A stretch of DNA of 45,890 bases from Brumimicrobium sp040882265 (lineage in GTDB: Bacteria; Bacteroidota; Bacteroidia; Flavobacteriales_D; Crocinitomicaceae): positions 1-45,890 of the forward strand of contig JBBEBO010000014.1 in NCBI GenBank assembly GCA_040882265.1, read 5' to 3'. The notes under the pieces are model-generated. The model was given only the letters and a program-made list of their open reading frames with translations. It was not told the DNA's origin and ran no database searches. Both the position numbers and the translations under genes were made by a program. Numbering within the stretch: position 1 is the stretch's first letter; every line of letters starts with the position of its first letter. Of the stretch, positions 1-9,600 are shown piece after piece.

Positions 1-90
1 ATCTATTGACATTTTGACTTTTCATCACGAAAACTCATGAATAATACGGGTTAAATAGTAACGAACTATGAGTATTATTCTTTTCTTTCT

Positions 91-98
91 TAACTTTG
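91..98 (+). promoter_or_regulatory. Putative -7 promoter element of mgtE
   Basis: TAACTTTG matches the Bacteroidota -7 consensus TAnnTTTG and ends 16 nt before the mgtE ATG. I see no clear -33 TTG at the usual spacing, so this rests on the -7 box and its position alone. The rest of positions 1-114 shows no gene. Confidence 0.45.
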
Positions 99-114
99 AC
101 CAAATTTTTCCATC

Positions 115-1464
115 ATGCAGTTTGAATTAACCAAAGAGTTTTTGGAGGAAATCCGTGAGATGATTACGCAGAATAACACTGCGTATATTGACAAGCATAT
201 AATTCAATTGCACCCAGCTGATATTGCCGAAATAATCGATGAACTTGATGGAGATGAAGCGAGGTTCATTTATGCTCACTTGGACAATGATCGCCAAGGT
301 GAAGTACTGATGGAACTTGAAGATGAGGTTCGACAAAAATTTGTTGAGTCGTTGAATCCCTCACAGTTAGCTCAACAACTCGAAAATTTAGACTCCGATG
401 ATGCTGTTGATATTTTAGGGGAATTGTCTGTAGATAGACAACTGGAAGTCATTGCTGAAATGGACAACGACGACGCTGCAGAATTAGTAGACCTTCTAAA
501 CTACGATGAAAGCTCTGCGGGTGGTTTGATGCAGACAGAGTTTATCAAAGCAAAATTGGACTGGCCTGTTAACCGCTGCGTTATTGAACTTCGTCGTCAA
601 GCGGAAGATGTTGAAAAAGTTTACACCATTTATGTTGTAGATAATCAAGACAGATTGGTTGGATTTTTATCCTTAAAGTCATTGCTTTTTGCGAATACGA
701 ATACTTTAATAAAAGACATTTATCAGGATAAAAATATGGTTTATGTCACCACAAACGTGGAAGGAGAGGAAGTTGCACGAATCATGGATAAATATGACTT
801 GGTTTCTATACCTGTATTGGACCTACAAAAGAAATTAGTTGGTAGAATTACAATTGATGATATCGTAGATGTGATTCGTGAAGAAGCAGACAAAGATTTT
901 CAAATGGCTTCTGGTATTTCTGAAAGTGTTGAAGCAACAGCAAGTGTTTGGAGAATGTCACGTTCGAGAATGCCTTGGTTATTAATTGGTATGCTTGGAG
1001 GAATTTTGGGAGCTCAAGTGATTGGTAATTTTGAAACTCAAATTGGAAAGATTCCTGCGTTAGCATTTTTTATTCCACTCGTTGCAGCGATGGGGGGGAA
1101 TGTTGGTGTACAATCAAGTGCAATAGTTGTACAATCTATAGCCAATGGAACAAATCAGTTTGGAAGTATTCTTTCAAAAGTTAGAAAAGAAGCAGTACTC
1201 GGGTTATTAAATGGATTAATTTGCAGTATAATAATCTTTTTTATTACTTGGTTGCTTCAAAATATCATGTTGGGGATTTCTGTGAGCGTTGCTTTGTTTA
1301 TAGTAATCTGTTTTGCCGCTGTTTTTGGAACTCTAATACCACTTGTTTTAAATAAATACAACATCGATCCTGCTGTTGCAACGGGACCATTTATCACGAC
1401 TCTTAACGATGTAGTTGGGCTGTTTATTTACTTCGTAGTTGGGATGACGGTTTTTAGTTTATAA
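115..1464 (+). CDS. mgtE: Magnesium transporter MgtE
   Basis: This is an inner-membrane magnesium channel/transporter of the MgtE family. The 449-residue length is normal for the family. The order of domains is an acidic helical MgtE N-domain (about residues 20-130), the family motif YDESSAGGLM (130-139), a pair of CBS domains (about 140-260) that in known MgtE proteins sense cytosolic Mg2+ and gate the pore, and a membrane domain with about five hydrophobic segments from residue 287 to the end. The ATG lies just downstream of a TAnnTTTG box. The gene converges on the ppx-like gene with only 5 nt between stops. No defect is visible. Confidence 0.95.
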   Translation: MQFELTKEFLEEIREMITQNNTAYIDKHIIQLHPADIAEIIDELDGDEARFIYAHLDNDRQGEVLMELEDEVRQKFVESLNPSQLAQQLENLDSDDAVDILGELSVDRQLEVIAEMDNDDAAELVDLLNYDESSAGGLMQTEFIKAKLDWPVNRCVIELRRQAEDVEKVYTIYVVDNQDRLVGFLSLKSLLFANTNTLIKDIYQDKNMVYVTTNVEGEEVARIMDKYDLVSIPVLDLQKKLVGRITIDDIVDVIREEADKDFQMASGISESVEATASVWRMSRSRMPWLLIGMLGGILGAQVIGNFETQIGKIPALAFFIPLVAAMGGNVGVQSSAIVVQSIANGTNQFGSILSKVRKEAVLGLLNGLICSIIIFFITWLLQNIMLGISVSVALFIVICFAAVFGTLIPLVLNKYNIDPAVATGPFITTLNDVVGLFIYFVVGMTVFSL

Positions 1465-1469
1465 AGCTT

Positions 1470-2363
1470 TTAAAATTCAGTGTGAATCACACCTTCCTTT
1501 AAAGATGCTGGAGAAATATAACACTCCCTTATTTCAAGTTGTTCAATAATCCATTTTGTTTTTAGAGCAGCAACATGAATCATTATTTGTCTAAACTCGG
1601 GAATTTGGGGACTATTTTGTCGTTCTTTAAATGATGAAGCAATGATTAAATCTAATTTTTCAATTAATTTTTCAAATGGAATTAAGGTACTTTTCCAAAG
1701 ATTAAATTCTTTCTCACCAGTAACGAGCTCAAAAAATGTTTCAAAACTACCAGAGGCACCGATTAAATCATGTGACTTAATTGATTTAAAAAAACCATTT
1801 GTTTCATGCTCAAAAAAAGAATAAATTTCTTGAATATTATTATGTGATAATGGATCGCTTAACTCAAACTTTTGAATGATTCTTGAAACGCCAATGTCAT
1901 AACTTTTTTTAGTAATAATTGCACCGTTATCTATTAAGATGAACTCTGTGCTGCCTCCTCCAATATCCATTATACATGAAGGCTTTTTGAATTCATGTAC
2001 ACTTTTAACCCCTTCATAAATGAGCGAGGCTTCAGCCATCCCATCAATGACTGAAATGTCAATGTTTAATTCTTTTTTGGCAATTGATATTAAATCACGA
2101 GCGTTTTTTGCTCCTCTTAAAGCAGAAGTTCCAAAAGCTTTGATTTTTTGCACTCCAAGTTCATGGCATTTTGCTGAATATTCTCTCAACGCTTTAAGTG
2201 CTCGTTCTTTGGCGTCTGGAGCAATCATAGACTCATTAATGCCACCCATTCCTAAGTTCACGGCATTTTTGTGTGAAGACAAAACCTCAAAATGGTCACC
2301 TTTTTTGTCAAAGATGATTAAGTTAAATGTGTTAGTTCCAAGATCAATTACAGCTCCTCGCAT
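1470..2363 (-). CDS. Ppx/GppA-family phosphatase (exopolyphosphatase)
   Basis: The protein belongs to the ASKHA-fold Ppx/GppA family, which hydrolyses inorganic polyphosphate or pppGpp. The N-terminal phosphate-binding motif VIDLGTNTFNLI begins at residue 5, and the second motif MDIGGGSTEF lies near residue 132. At 297 residues it is the short, two-lobed form without the C-terminal HD domain of E. coli Ppx/GppA; this short form is common in Bacteroidota. Its ATG follows directly on the stop of the ABC permease gene, so it is the third gene of an ABC ATPase-permease-ppx operon. Whether it acts on polyphosphate or on pppGpp cannot be told from the sequence. Confidence 0.88.
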   Translation of the reverse strand: MRGAVIDLGTNTFNLIIFDKKGDHFEVLSSHKNAVNLGMGGINESMIAPDAKERALKALREYSAKCHELGVQKIKAFGTSALRGAKNARDLISIAKKELNIDISVIDGMAEASLIYEGVKSVHEFKKPSCIMDIGGGSTEFILIDNGAIITKKSYDIGVSRIIQKFELSDPLSHNNIQEIYSFFEHETNGFFKSIKSHDLIGASGSFETFFELVTGEKEFNLWKSTLIPFEKLIEKLDLIIASSFKERQNSPQIPEFRQIMIHVAALKTKWIIEQLEIRECYISPASLKEGVIHTEF

Positions 2364-3683
2364 TTACGTTTTTTTCAGCCATTTATACAACATTTTCAAG
2401 CGTACTCGGTGTCCAAACTGAAGTATGCCATTCTTATAAATTCTTCCTGCTAAATTTAAGACTAAAAATGCAAATAAAAATAACAGAAAAAGAGAAAAAT
2501 ATAATCTCCAAGCATCTCCGTCTTTAAAACCACTTGACAACTCAACCATCATGACTACAGGTGAAGTAAAGGGGATAAACCCAAGCCAAGTGCTGATTGC
2601 GCTATCGGGATATAAAATAACAAAATATCCAGCAACTAACGAAGAAACGAGTAATAAACTAATTGGAATAATAAATTGTTGTCCATCAGATTCTGACCCC
2701 ATGGATGAACCTATCATTGCAAAAAAAGCTCCATAAAAAAGATATCCTCCGAGGAAGAATAATATAAAAAATAAGAGCATGTTCCCGAACTGAATTTGTT
2801 GGTAAATTAATTCAACAAACGGACTTTGATTTTTAAAGTTTGAGGTTTCAGAAATTTCGCCATTCAGCTGATTAGCCACCATTTCTGGGGCTAAAAGATC
2901 TGGGAATAAGGTCATCCTAAACAAGTATAATCCTGCTGAAATAATAACTGTCCATATCAAAACCTGAATGATCGCTGTTATTCCAACACCAATTATTTTT
3001 CCAGATAAAAGTTGTTTGGGAGTTATTGAGGCGAGTAGAACTTCAACAATTCGGTTGGTCTTTTCTTTTGTTACACTGCGCAAAATTGTCATTCCGAAAA
3101 GGAGGATAAAAACAACGATAAAGCTTCCAAAAGCGAAACCAACCCAACTCGCAGTTTGAGATTTTTCATTTTTAGGGTCGTATGTATCTTTTAATGCAAA
3201 GGAAAGGGGCTGTTTTATTTCACGAAATTTTTTGACAGATAAATCTGTAAATTCTTCGACCATTATTTCTTCTAATCTTCGCTCAACATGATAGACCAAT
3301 TTCCTTTGAATGGCCTCCGAAGGTCTTTCGCGATAAGAGATGATAACATGTTTATTTGACAGCACTTTTTCATTAATCCAAATCGCTAAATCAAATGATT
3401 GAAAATCTTTACCTTCAGCAAACTCATCGTAATCAACGAAATCATTTATAAAGTGAAAATTAAACTTTGGATCCTCTTTAGGACTTAACTTGCCTTGGAA
3501 AAGTTCGTTTTTATCCATCAACAGAACATTCCAAGTTTGTTTTTGGTTGCTGTCAAAAGAAAGGAATAAATAGATTAACCCTAAGACTAACAGTGGACCA
3601 AGGAAAACCATTCCAAGAAAGGAACGGCTTTTAATCCGTTCGGCTAATTCCCTTTTTGCGATGAGCCAAATCTTATGCATCAA
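2364..3683 (-). CDS. ABC-2 type transporter permease (NatB-like)
   Basis: This is the membrane subunit of an ABC exporter of the NatB/YhaP type. It is 439 residues long. A cytosolic start (KRELAERIKSRSFLGM) leads into a first membrane helix near residue 25. A large extracytoplasmic domain of about 150 residues follows, and five or six hydrophobic helices lie between about residues 180 and 420. The cytosolic stretch TKEKTNRIVEVLLAS between the second and third helices is characteristic of this family. Its start overlaps the upstream ATPase gene by 11 nt, which implies translational coupling and a two-component exporter. NatAB exports Na+ in Bacillus; the substrate here is unknown. Confidence 0.88.
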   Translation of the reverse strand: MMHKIWLIAKRELAERIKSRSFLGMVFLGPLLVLGLIYLFLSFDSNQKQTWNVLLMDKNELFQGKLSPKEDPKFNFHFINDFVDYDEFAEGKDFQSFDLAIWINEKVLSNKHVIISYRERPSEAIQRKLVYHVERRLEEIMVEEFTDLSVKKFREIKQPLSFALKDTYDPKNEKSQTASWVGFAFGSFIVVFILLFGMTILRSVTKEKTNRIVEVLLASITPKQLLSGKIIGVGITAIIQVLIWTVIISAGLYLFRMTLFPDLLAPEMVANQLNGEISETSNFKNQSPFVELIYQQIQFGNMLLFFILFFLGGYLFYGAFFAMIGSSMGSESDGQQFIIPISLLLVSSLVAGYFVILYPDSAISTWLGFIPFTSPVVMMVELSSGFKDGDAWRLYFSLFLLFLFAFLVLNLAGRIYKNGILQFGHRVRLKMLYKWLKKT

Positions 3684-4602
3684 TTTCTGGTTTACTATTA
3701 TTTATTACTTGCATAAAAACTTGTTCCATGCTTGGGAGCACCTCTTTGACTTCAGTTATTTTAACATGAGACATAACAGCATTTAGCAAATCATTGATGC
3801 TATTTCCTTGTCGCATTTTCAAATAAACAGTGAAGTAATCATCTGAATGTGCTATTTTTTCGATTATTTCATAACCAGCCCATAATGCTGTAGCAAAACC
3901 AATCATATTTCCATGAAAACTTATTTCATATAATCCTTTTTTATATTCTTTACGCAGATCGAGGACATTTCCTTCCAACAATTTTTCACCATCGTTTATT
4001 AAAACTGCTCTATCGCAAATCTCCTCCACGCTTTGCATATTATGTGTTGATAGCAAAATTGTTCTTCCCTGTTCTCTAAAATATTTTATTTCATTTCGAA
4101 TTAATTCTATATTGATTGGATCAAAACCACTAAAGGGCTCATCTAAAATTAACAGTTCAGGATCGTGGAGAACAGTACAGATAAATTGAACTTTTTGCGC
4201 CATCCCTTTCGACAGTTCTTCAATTCTCTTTTTGCGCCATTCTTGAATGTTGAAACGATCAAACCAAAAATTGATTTTGGTTTTAGCATCATTGGTTTTT
4301 AACCCACGAAGTTTTGCTAAAAAAAGCGCGTGATTTTCAACAGTCATTGAACGATACAACCCTCTTTCTTCTGGTAAATAACCGATATCTTTCAGAAAAT
4401 CTTGCTGCATTAATTTACCCCGAAATGAAACATAACCGCTATTTTGCTCTGTAATTTGATTGATAATTCGAATAAGTGTTGTCTTACCCGCCCCATTTGG
4501 CCCCATCAACCCCAATATCTCACCTTCATTTGCTGAAAAAGAGATTTCTTCTAAGACTTTCTTTCGAAAATACGACTTTGATATACGGTCAATTTCTAAC
4601 AT
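3673..4602 (-). CDS. ABC transporter ATP-binding protein (NatA-like)
   Basis: This is the ATPase partner of the downstream ABC-2 permease. From the chosen start (MLEIDRISKSYF) it has 309 residues: Walker A GPNGAGKT (34-41), the signature LSKGMAQKVQ, Walker B LLILDEPFSGFDP and a switch histidine in STHN. A C-terminal extension of about 80 residues is typical of NatA-type proteins. An in-frame ATG 99 nt upstream (4701) would add a hydrophobic stretch that the family lacks and would run into the direct repeat, so I reject it. A near-consensus -7 box (TATATTTA, 4620-4627) lies 17 nt before the chosen ATG. Confidence 0.9.
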   Translation of the reverse strand: MLEIDRISKSYFRKKVLEEISFSANEGEILGLMGPNGAGKTTLIRIINQITEQNSGYVSFRGKLMQQDFLKDIGYLPEERGLYRSMTVENHALFLAKLRGLKTNDAKTKINFWFDRFNIQEWRKKRIEELSKGMAQKVQFICTVLHDPELLILDEPFSGFDPINIELIRNEIKYFREQGRTILLSTHNMQSVEEICDRAVLINDGEKLLEGNVLDLRKEYKKGLYEISFHGNMIGFATALWAGYEIIEKIAHSDDYFTVYLKMRQGNSINDLLNAVMSHVKITEVKEVLPSMEQVFMQVINNSKPEIDA

Positions 4603-4637
4603 GGATCTTGAATCTAGGCTAAATATAGTAAAGAGAA

Positions 4638-4729
4638 TTAAAATTGGTGATAATAAGAGGATTTGTTTAGTGAAATCACCACATTCTATTGTCTGGAGCA
4701 CTTAATTTTTTAATGAGTTTATTCTTTCT
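4638..4729. repeat. Direct repeat, copy 1, on the ABC-operon side of hipBA
   Basis: This stretch matches 6480-6559 in the same orientation. The first 20 bases (TTAAAATTGGTGATAATAAG) are identical. The next 45 or so carry scattered substitutions, and after a short insertion (about 12 bp) in this copy the match resumes at TGAGTTTATTCTTT. The two copies bracket the hipBA pair. See the findings. Confidence 0.85.
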
Positions 4730-4758
4730 TTCCAATTTTATATTCAATGCCAACTTAT

Positions 4759-6048
4759 TTAACCTGCTAACCCATTTGCACGTGAAAATGCCATATCTTT
4801 TAAATTTTGTTCAGTATTTGATATTCCATACTTAGTTGCGACATTTCTCCAATTTTTCACAGCTGATTTTACTTCTTTAATAATTTCGTGTGCTCGATTT
4901 TCTTTTAATCGGAAGTACGAACAAACTTCAACGGCCAGATCTAAATTTAACGTGTTGTCATCCTCTGAGATATTCAGTTTTAACCCAGTGCCAGTTTCTA
5001 CAGGATTAATGTCATATGCAGGTGATAAAACCCAACCTTTAGGTGTTAAGATAAACCCATGATTTCGTAGATGATCATCAGTATTTGACACACAAATACT
5101 AAACACAATTCGTCTCCACAATTGTTGCAAGTCATTATTTACATTAGCTCCTTGAGTTATAATAAATTCTACCAGTTCTAGGTAACTGACTCCCTCACCA
5201 TAATCCTCTCCATCTAAGTGTCCCAACAAAGTCATAGCTGAAGCAAAATGGATACGCTCCCCTTTAGTTGTTCGATCGAATCGTTTAGTCAAAAATGTGT
5301 GATTGGCATTTGAAAATTTCTTCGCTTGTGCTTCCGCCATATTTACACCTGCAGCAAGGGCTAATTCGTAAGTCACAATTTCCCAACCTCCAATATCAAA
5401 TTGATCATTCTTACTCGGAAATTTTGCAATCCACAAATGATCATTGTTGTCCAGTATACTTGCTTTAGGTCGTGCACCACCTAGAGAAGAACCTGGTGCA
5501 ATCAACATGTTCAACCATTTCATGTATTCAGGATCATTGGTCACATCATCATCTTCCAAACGCAAACTAATTTGTTGCAATTCTCGAATAGATGCCCAGG
5601 GAGGACTGGCCATTTCTTTATTGTCATTTAAGAACGGACCATCTTGATCCAGTTTAAAACGCAATCCTCCCATACGATGCTGATCATAAACACCCAACAA
5701 GTAATCCGTTTCAAATAAATTATTTTGTGATCGTCCTTCCTCTCTTGCTAAAGCAGCTTCCCTTTTCCGCATTAAAATACGCCCCCACCTGTCTGGAGAT
5801 GAATCCAAAAACATCCCAAAATTATGTTTTTCTGGATCATTTAAGTACTGCTTTCCTACATACAACTGTAAATCTGGATCGAGCGATTGAGCATGTCCAG
5901 ATTGTAGCCAGTGATTATCATATTCAAACGAAAATATCTCTTTGCCTCTTAAAAGTTCAGCATGTATTAACCCCAGAAATACCGAACCATTCAATCCGTG
6001 CCAATCTGCGTATACATACAGCGCTCTTTTTTTATTTGTCTTCACCAT
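4759..6048 (-). CDS. hipA: HipA-family serine/threonine kinase toxin
   Basis: This is the toxin of a type II HipBA module. Characterised HipA kinases phosphorylate glutamyl-tRNA synthetase or related targets and induce growth arrest; the target here is unknown. It is 429 residues long, close to E. coli HipA (440). The visible motifs are the glycine-rich GGARPKAS loop (190-197), the candidate ATP-binding lysine in IAKFPS (K209), the catalytic loop NTDDHLRNHGF (322-332, probable catalytic D324) and the metal-binding aspartate in SPAYDINP (D346). All key residues are present, so it is probably active. It lies 3 nt downstream of the HTH antitoxin gene, and the pair is bracketed by a long direct repeat. 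Confidence 0.93.
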   Translation of the reverse strand: MVKTNKKRALYVYADWHGLNGSVFLGLIHAELLRGKEIFSFEYDNHWLQSGHAQSLDPDLQLYVGKQYLNDPEKHNFGMFLDSSPDRWGRILMRKREAALAREEGRSQNNLFETDYLLGVYDQHRMGGLRFKLDQDGPFLNDNKEMASPPWASIRELQQISLRLEDDDVTNDPEYMKWLNMLIAPGSSLGGARPKASILDNNDHLWIAKFPSKNDQFDIGGWEIVTYELALAAGVNMAEAQAKKFSNANHTFLTKRFDRTTKGERIHFASAMTLLGHLDGEDYGEGVSYLELVEFIITQGANVNNDLQQLWRRIVFSICVSNTDDHLRNHGFILTPKGWVLSPAYDINPVETGTGLKLNISEDDNTLNLDLAVEVCSYFRLKENRAHEIIKEVKSAVKNWRNVATKYGISNTEQNLKDMAFSRANGLAG

Positions 6049-6051
6049 GAT

Positions 6052-6366
6052 TTACTTCTTTTTTGGTGCCCGTTTCTTTATACTTAAGTTTGCATCTTGC
6101 AATTTTCTTCCCAACACATCATCTTGGGCAATCAATAAAAAATCCTTTTCAAGCCCCAAAACTTTTAGCACATTCAGGTAGTAACCAATACTGACTCCTT
6201 CATATCCCTTCTCAATAAAATTAAGCGTAGAACGACTTATCCCAGCTCGTTCAGCTACTTGTTCAGCACTTAGTTTACGCCTCAATCTAGCTAACTTGAT
6301 ATTTTCCCCAAGTTCTGCCATTATTTTCTTCATTTTAGGTAATAGTACTGGACTTTTATTTGCCAT
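6052..6366 (-). CDS. hipB: HipB-like antitoxin, Xre-family HTH protein
   Basis: This 104-residue protein has a Cro/C1-type helix-turn-helix at about residues 20-75 (IKLARLRRKLSAEQVAERAG, then ISRSTLNFIEKG). It has a lysine/arginine-rich C-terminal tail (KKRAPKKK). HipB antitoxins bind the toxin kinase and repress their own operon as dimers. Order and spacing (antitoxin first, 3 nt to hipA) are those of a classical HipBA operon. AT-rich, partly palindromic sequence just upstream (6367-6430) is the expected operator region. Confidence 0.9.
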   Translation of the reverse strand: MANKSPVLLPKMKKIMAELGENIKLARLRRKLSAEQVAERAGISRSTLNFIEKGYEGVSIGYYLNVLKVLGLEKDFLLIAQDDVLGRKLQDANLSIKKRAPKKK

Positions 6367-6384
6367 AATGTTTAATTAATAACA

Positions 6385-6392
6385 CAAATATA
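6385..6392 (-). promoter_or_regulatory. Putative -7 element of the hipBA promoter
   Basis: On the minus strand the sequence reads TATATTTG, an exact match to TAnnTTTG, 19 nt before the hipB ATG. It lies within AT-rich, palindrome-containing DNA such as TTAATTAA and TTAATATTAA, the natural place for HipB autorepression. The operator itself is not defined by sequence alone. Confidence 0.45.
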
Positions 6393-6479
6393 AGTATTTT
6401 TGTCTTAATATTAATACATTATAAAATATTATTACTAAGCCATCTGAGTCGCCTGTGATTACTTCCTAACTCATGCAGG

Positions 6480-6559
6480 TTAAAATTGGTGATAATAAGA
6501 GAATTTGCTTAGTGAAATCTACATTTTCTATTTACTAGAGCGCTGAGTTTATTCTTTTT
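6480..6559. repeat. Direct repeat, copy 2, upstream of hipBA
   Basis: This is the second copy of the repeat at 4638-4729, in the same orientation. The two copies lie 1.84 kb apart and enclose hipBA with its promoter. The remaining sequence between here and the stop of the next gene (6560-6678) shows no gene. Confidence 0.85.
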
Positions 6560-6678
6560 TGAAGTATATATGCTTCAATTGGTAAAATTGTTACTCTTTG
6601 CATTTACGTTTGTTCGGCAAGGGGGGTATGTTTGTGCAGTTACTGGACTCGAAATAAATGAGGGCAAATAATCCTCGC

Positions 6679-9600
6679 TTATAACTTAACTATTTTAACT
6701 ACTTCGTTTGCTGATTCTCCCTCATAAACAATGGAATAAGCTCCACTTTGCCAATTAACAGTATTGACATAAAAGGTTGATAGTCCAACTTTCAGATTTT
6801 CATCTTGTATTACTGTATTTACAAGTTTTCCTTGAGCGTCATAAATCTTGACTGTTCCTGTTTCTTCAAAAGGCATTACAATTTGAACATTTAATTCATG
6901 ATCAACTGGATTTGGATAAGGGGCAATGAGAATAGCGTTTTCTTCAGAAATAGCACTACAAACAGTGTTATTGCTTAAGTTTTCATCAATAAATTGAGCT
7001 GGTGTTCTGATCTCAGCTTCAACACAGATGAAGTTTTTATCTTCATTATTTGCTGAAACGGTTGTACTCGGTGAGGCGGAAAAAATGTAAATTTCCTTTT
7101 CACCAGCTTTTAATTCTCCTTCCCATGTTTCTTTTACGACTGAGAGGGATGCAGTACGTAGAAATAAATCTGCGGAATTTATTGGCGATGTTCCTTTATT
7201 TTCAAGTTCAACACCAATGATATAAAATCCATCAGAAGATTGAGTAAAAAGTTGATTTGCAGCTAAATCAGTTCTGGGTTCAAGTACAGGTAGAATTAAA
7301 GCAACGCTATCACGACATTCGAAATCATTTTCGATTAAAAGCTCAACAGTTAAAGTTTGTCCAATAGTGCTTGATGGGAATGTAAAACTTGGATTTTCTT
7401 CATTCGAAGATCCCAAATTGTCAAATGTCCAAGTGTTTGATGAAGCACCTTCACTTAAATTTTCAAAGGCTGTTGGATAATCAGCTAAAAATGCGTTAGG
7501 ATTAATTTCAAACCCAGCAGAAATATAGTCATTCACATTAATGGTATAAGAATCGCTGTTTGAACAACCAAAAGAAGAAACAACAGTTTGTTCTACCGTT
7601 TGATCTCCACTTGTTTCAAAAACTTCTTCAACCGAGAACCCATTCACTTGTGGTGAACTATTAAATGTCCAATATACTTCAGCAACACTTCCATTTGTTA
7701 CAAACGATTCATCATCGAATACTGTTTCAATACCTGCACAAGAAGCGTTTGTTGAATAATCAACATTTGGCAATGCATGTACCTTTAAAGGTAAACTTAT
7801 TTCATTTGAACACCCGTTGTCTGCAGTAGCATTTAAGTTAACCGTATAATTTCCAGGAGCACTAAATAGCTTTTGTGGTTCTGCTTGCCCTGAAAAGGTT
7901 CCGTCTCCAAAAGACCAGTTGTAATTTGAAATAACATTTGGTGTATCAACCGAGCTTAGGTTATCAAAAATAACAATCTCACCAACACATACCTCTTCAA
8001 ATTCAAAATCTGCTTCAGGAGCTGGTTCGATGGTGACCGTTTTAACAACAGTATCGGAACACCCATTCACATCTGTTCCGATCAACTCAACATCATAGTC
8101 ATCAGCAGATTCAAAAATATGTGTTGTGTTTTGTCCTGAACCTTCGTTGTCTATTCCGCTTGATGGGTCGTCGAAGTTCCATTGCCATGTGTTGATTGTT
8201 GTGGGGGTGAGTTGGGCGGCGTTGAGTGATGTTGATAGGTCTTCGCAATCTCCAGAAGTACTAAATGACAAAGACGGTTTATTATAAAAAGTAACTGTAT
8301 CTCTTTTTATGTTACTACAACCAGCATTGGTTTCAACTTCCAATTCAACAATGTACGAAAGGGTATCGGTATGATTGTAAGGAGTAGAACTACCCATTAA
8401 CGTATCGCTAGGAAATCTCCAAGTATATTGAGCTATTAGATCGCCAGAAGCTGGAACACTCTCGTCTGTGAAAAAGTGTTCAGAATACGGACAAACTGTA
8501 TCAAAAGTAAAGTCAACTAATGGGCCTTCTGTGTTAACAAGTTCTATTTCCACAGTGTCAAAAGCGACACAGCCCATATCATCAGTCACTTCAATCGTAT
8601 AGTCTTGTGTCCCAACGGTCGTCGGTTCAAAAGAGGGGTCAGTAGATCCATCTCCCCATAAATGACTATACGGGCTATTGCTAGCGTTTCCGTATTCAAA
8701 AAATAATTCTGTATTTAAACACACCGTTCTGTCTAGGCCTAGTCCTTCTGTTTCGGGAAACTCATTAATATCTAAAATTATAGAGTCACTGCTTATACTA
8801 CAACCATTAGAGTTTGAAAACAAGTTATAAATAGTATCATTTTCAAATGCCTCATAATTCGTGTTTGTTGAACCATCATGCCATTCTGAAGTAATTCCTG
8901 TTGGTAGCATATTGTTGTAACTGATATCTAGTGTATCAAACAAACATAGTGTAGTATCATTTTCCTGACTTAATATCGGTTTAGGAACAAGTCCCTCTAT
9001 AAAAATAGAGTCTCGAACAGTTCTTCCAAATGCTTCTGCCTCTACCCAATACCAGCCGTTCTCATCGACTGTTATATTTGGCTGATCTGTTTCTCCTGTT
9101 GACCAAGTTACGGAGCTAAATGCTGGGTCATCTATTGCACCCAAAGTAATTTGAGAGGTACATGTGTCTATATCGATTCCTAGATCTGGATAGGGGTGGT
9201 ATTTTGTGATGAGGTATTCGTCTACTAATTGTCTATCAGAAACAGATAATTGGTTGGAGTATACAATGACTTCAGCGAGATCTCCATGGAAATTAAGAGA
9301 TGTCAAATCAGGCCTTGTCCCTATCATATTCATCCGAAAGCCATCTACGCCAGTTCCCGTATAGATTCCTGCTTCAGTACTATTTAAAAATATACTATTG
9401 TTTAACATGCTGCGAATCCCCCAGTTAAAATTCCCAACACTATTTATCCTTCTAAAAACTTCAGGATTATTATAATAACTACCAAAATTGAAAAATGTGC
9501 CAGCCGTTCCTCTTGCATGAATCCCACCAGACCTTCCTCCTCCTTGATAACCTAAAATATAGGGCAGAGCGCTATTTATGCTTTTTTGCCTATAGACTAT

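Noticed and set aside
4603..4701. A longer start for the ABC ATPase (ATG at 4701)
   Set aside because: The extra 33 residues are not part of the ABC fold, overlap the direct repeat, and would place the likely -7 box inside the gene.
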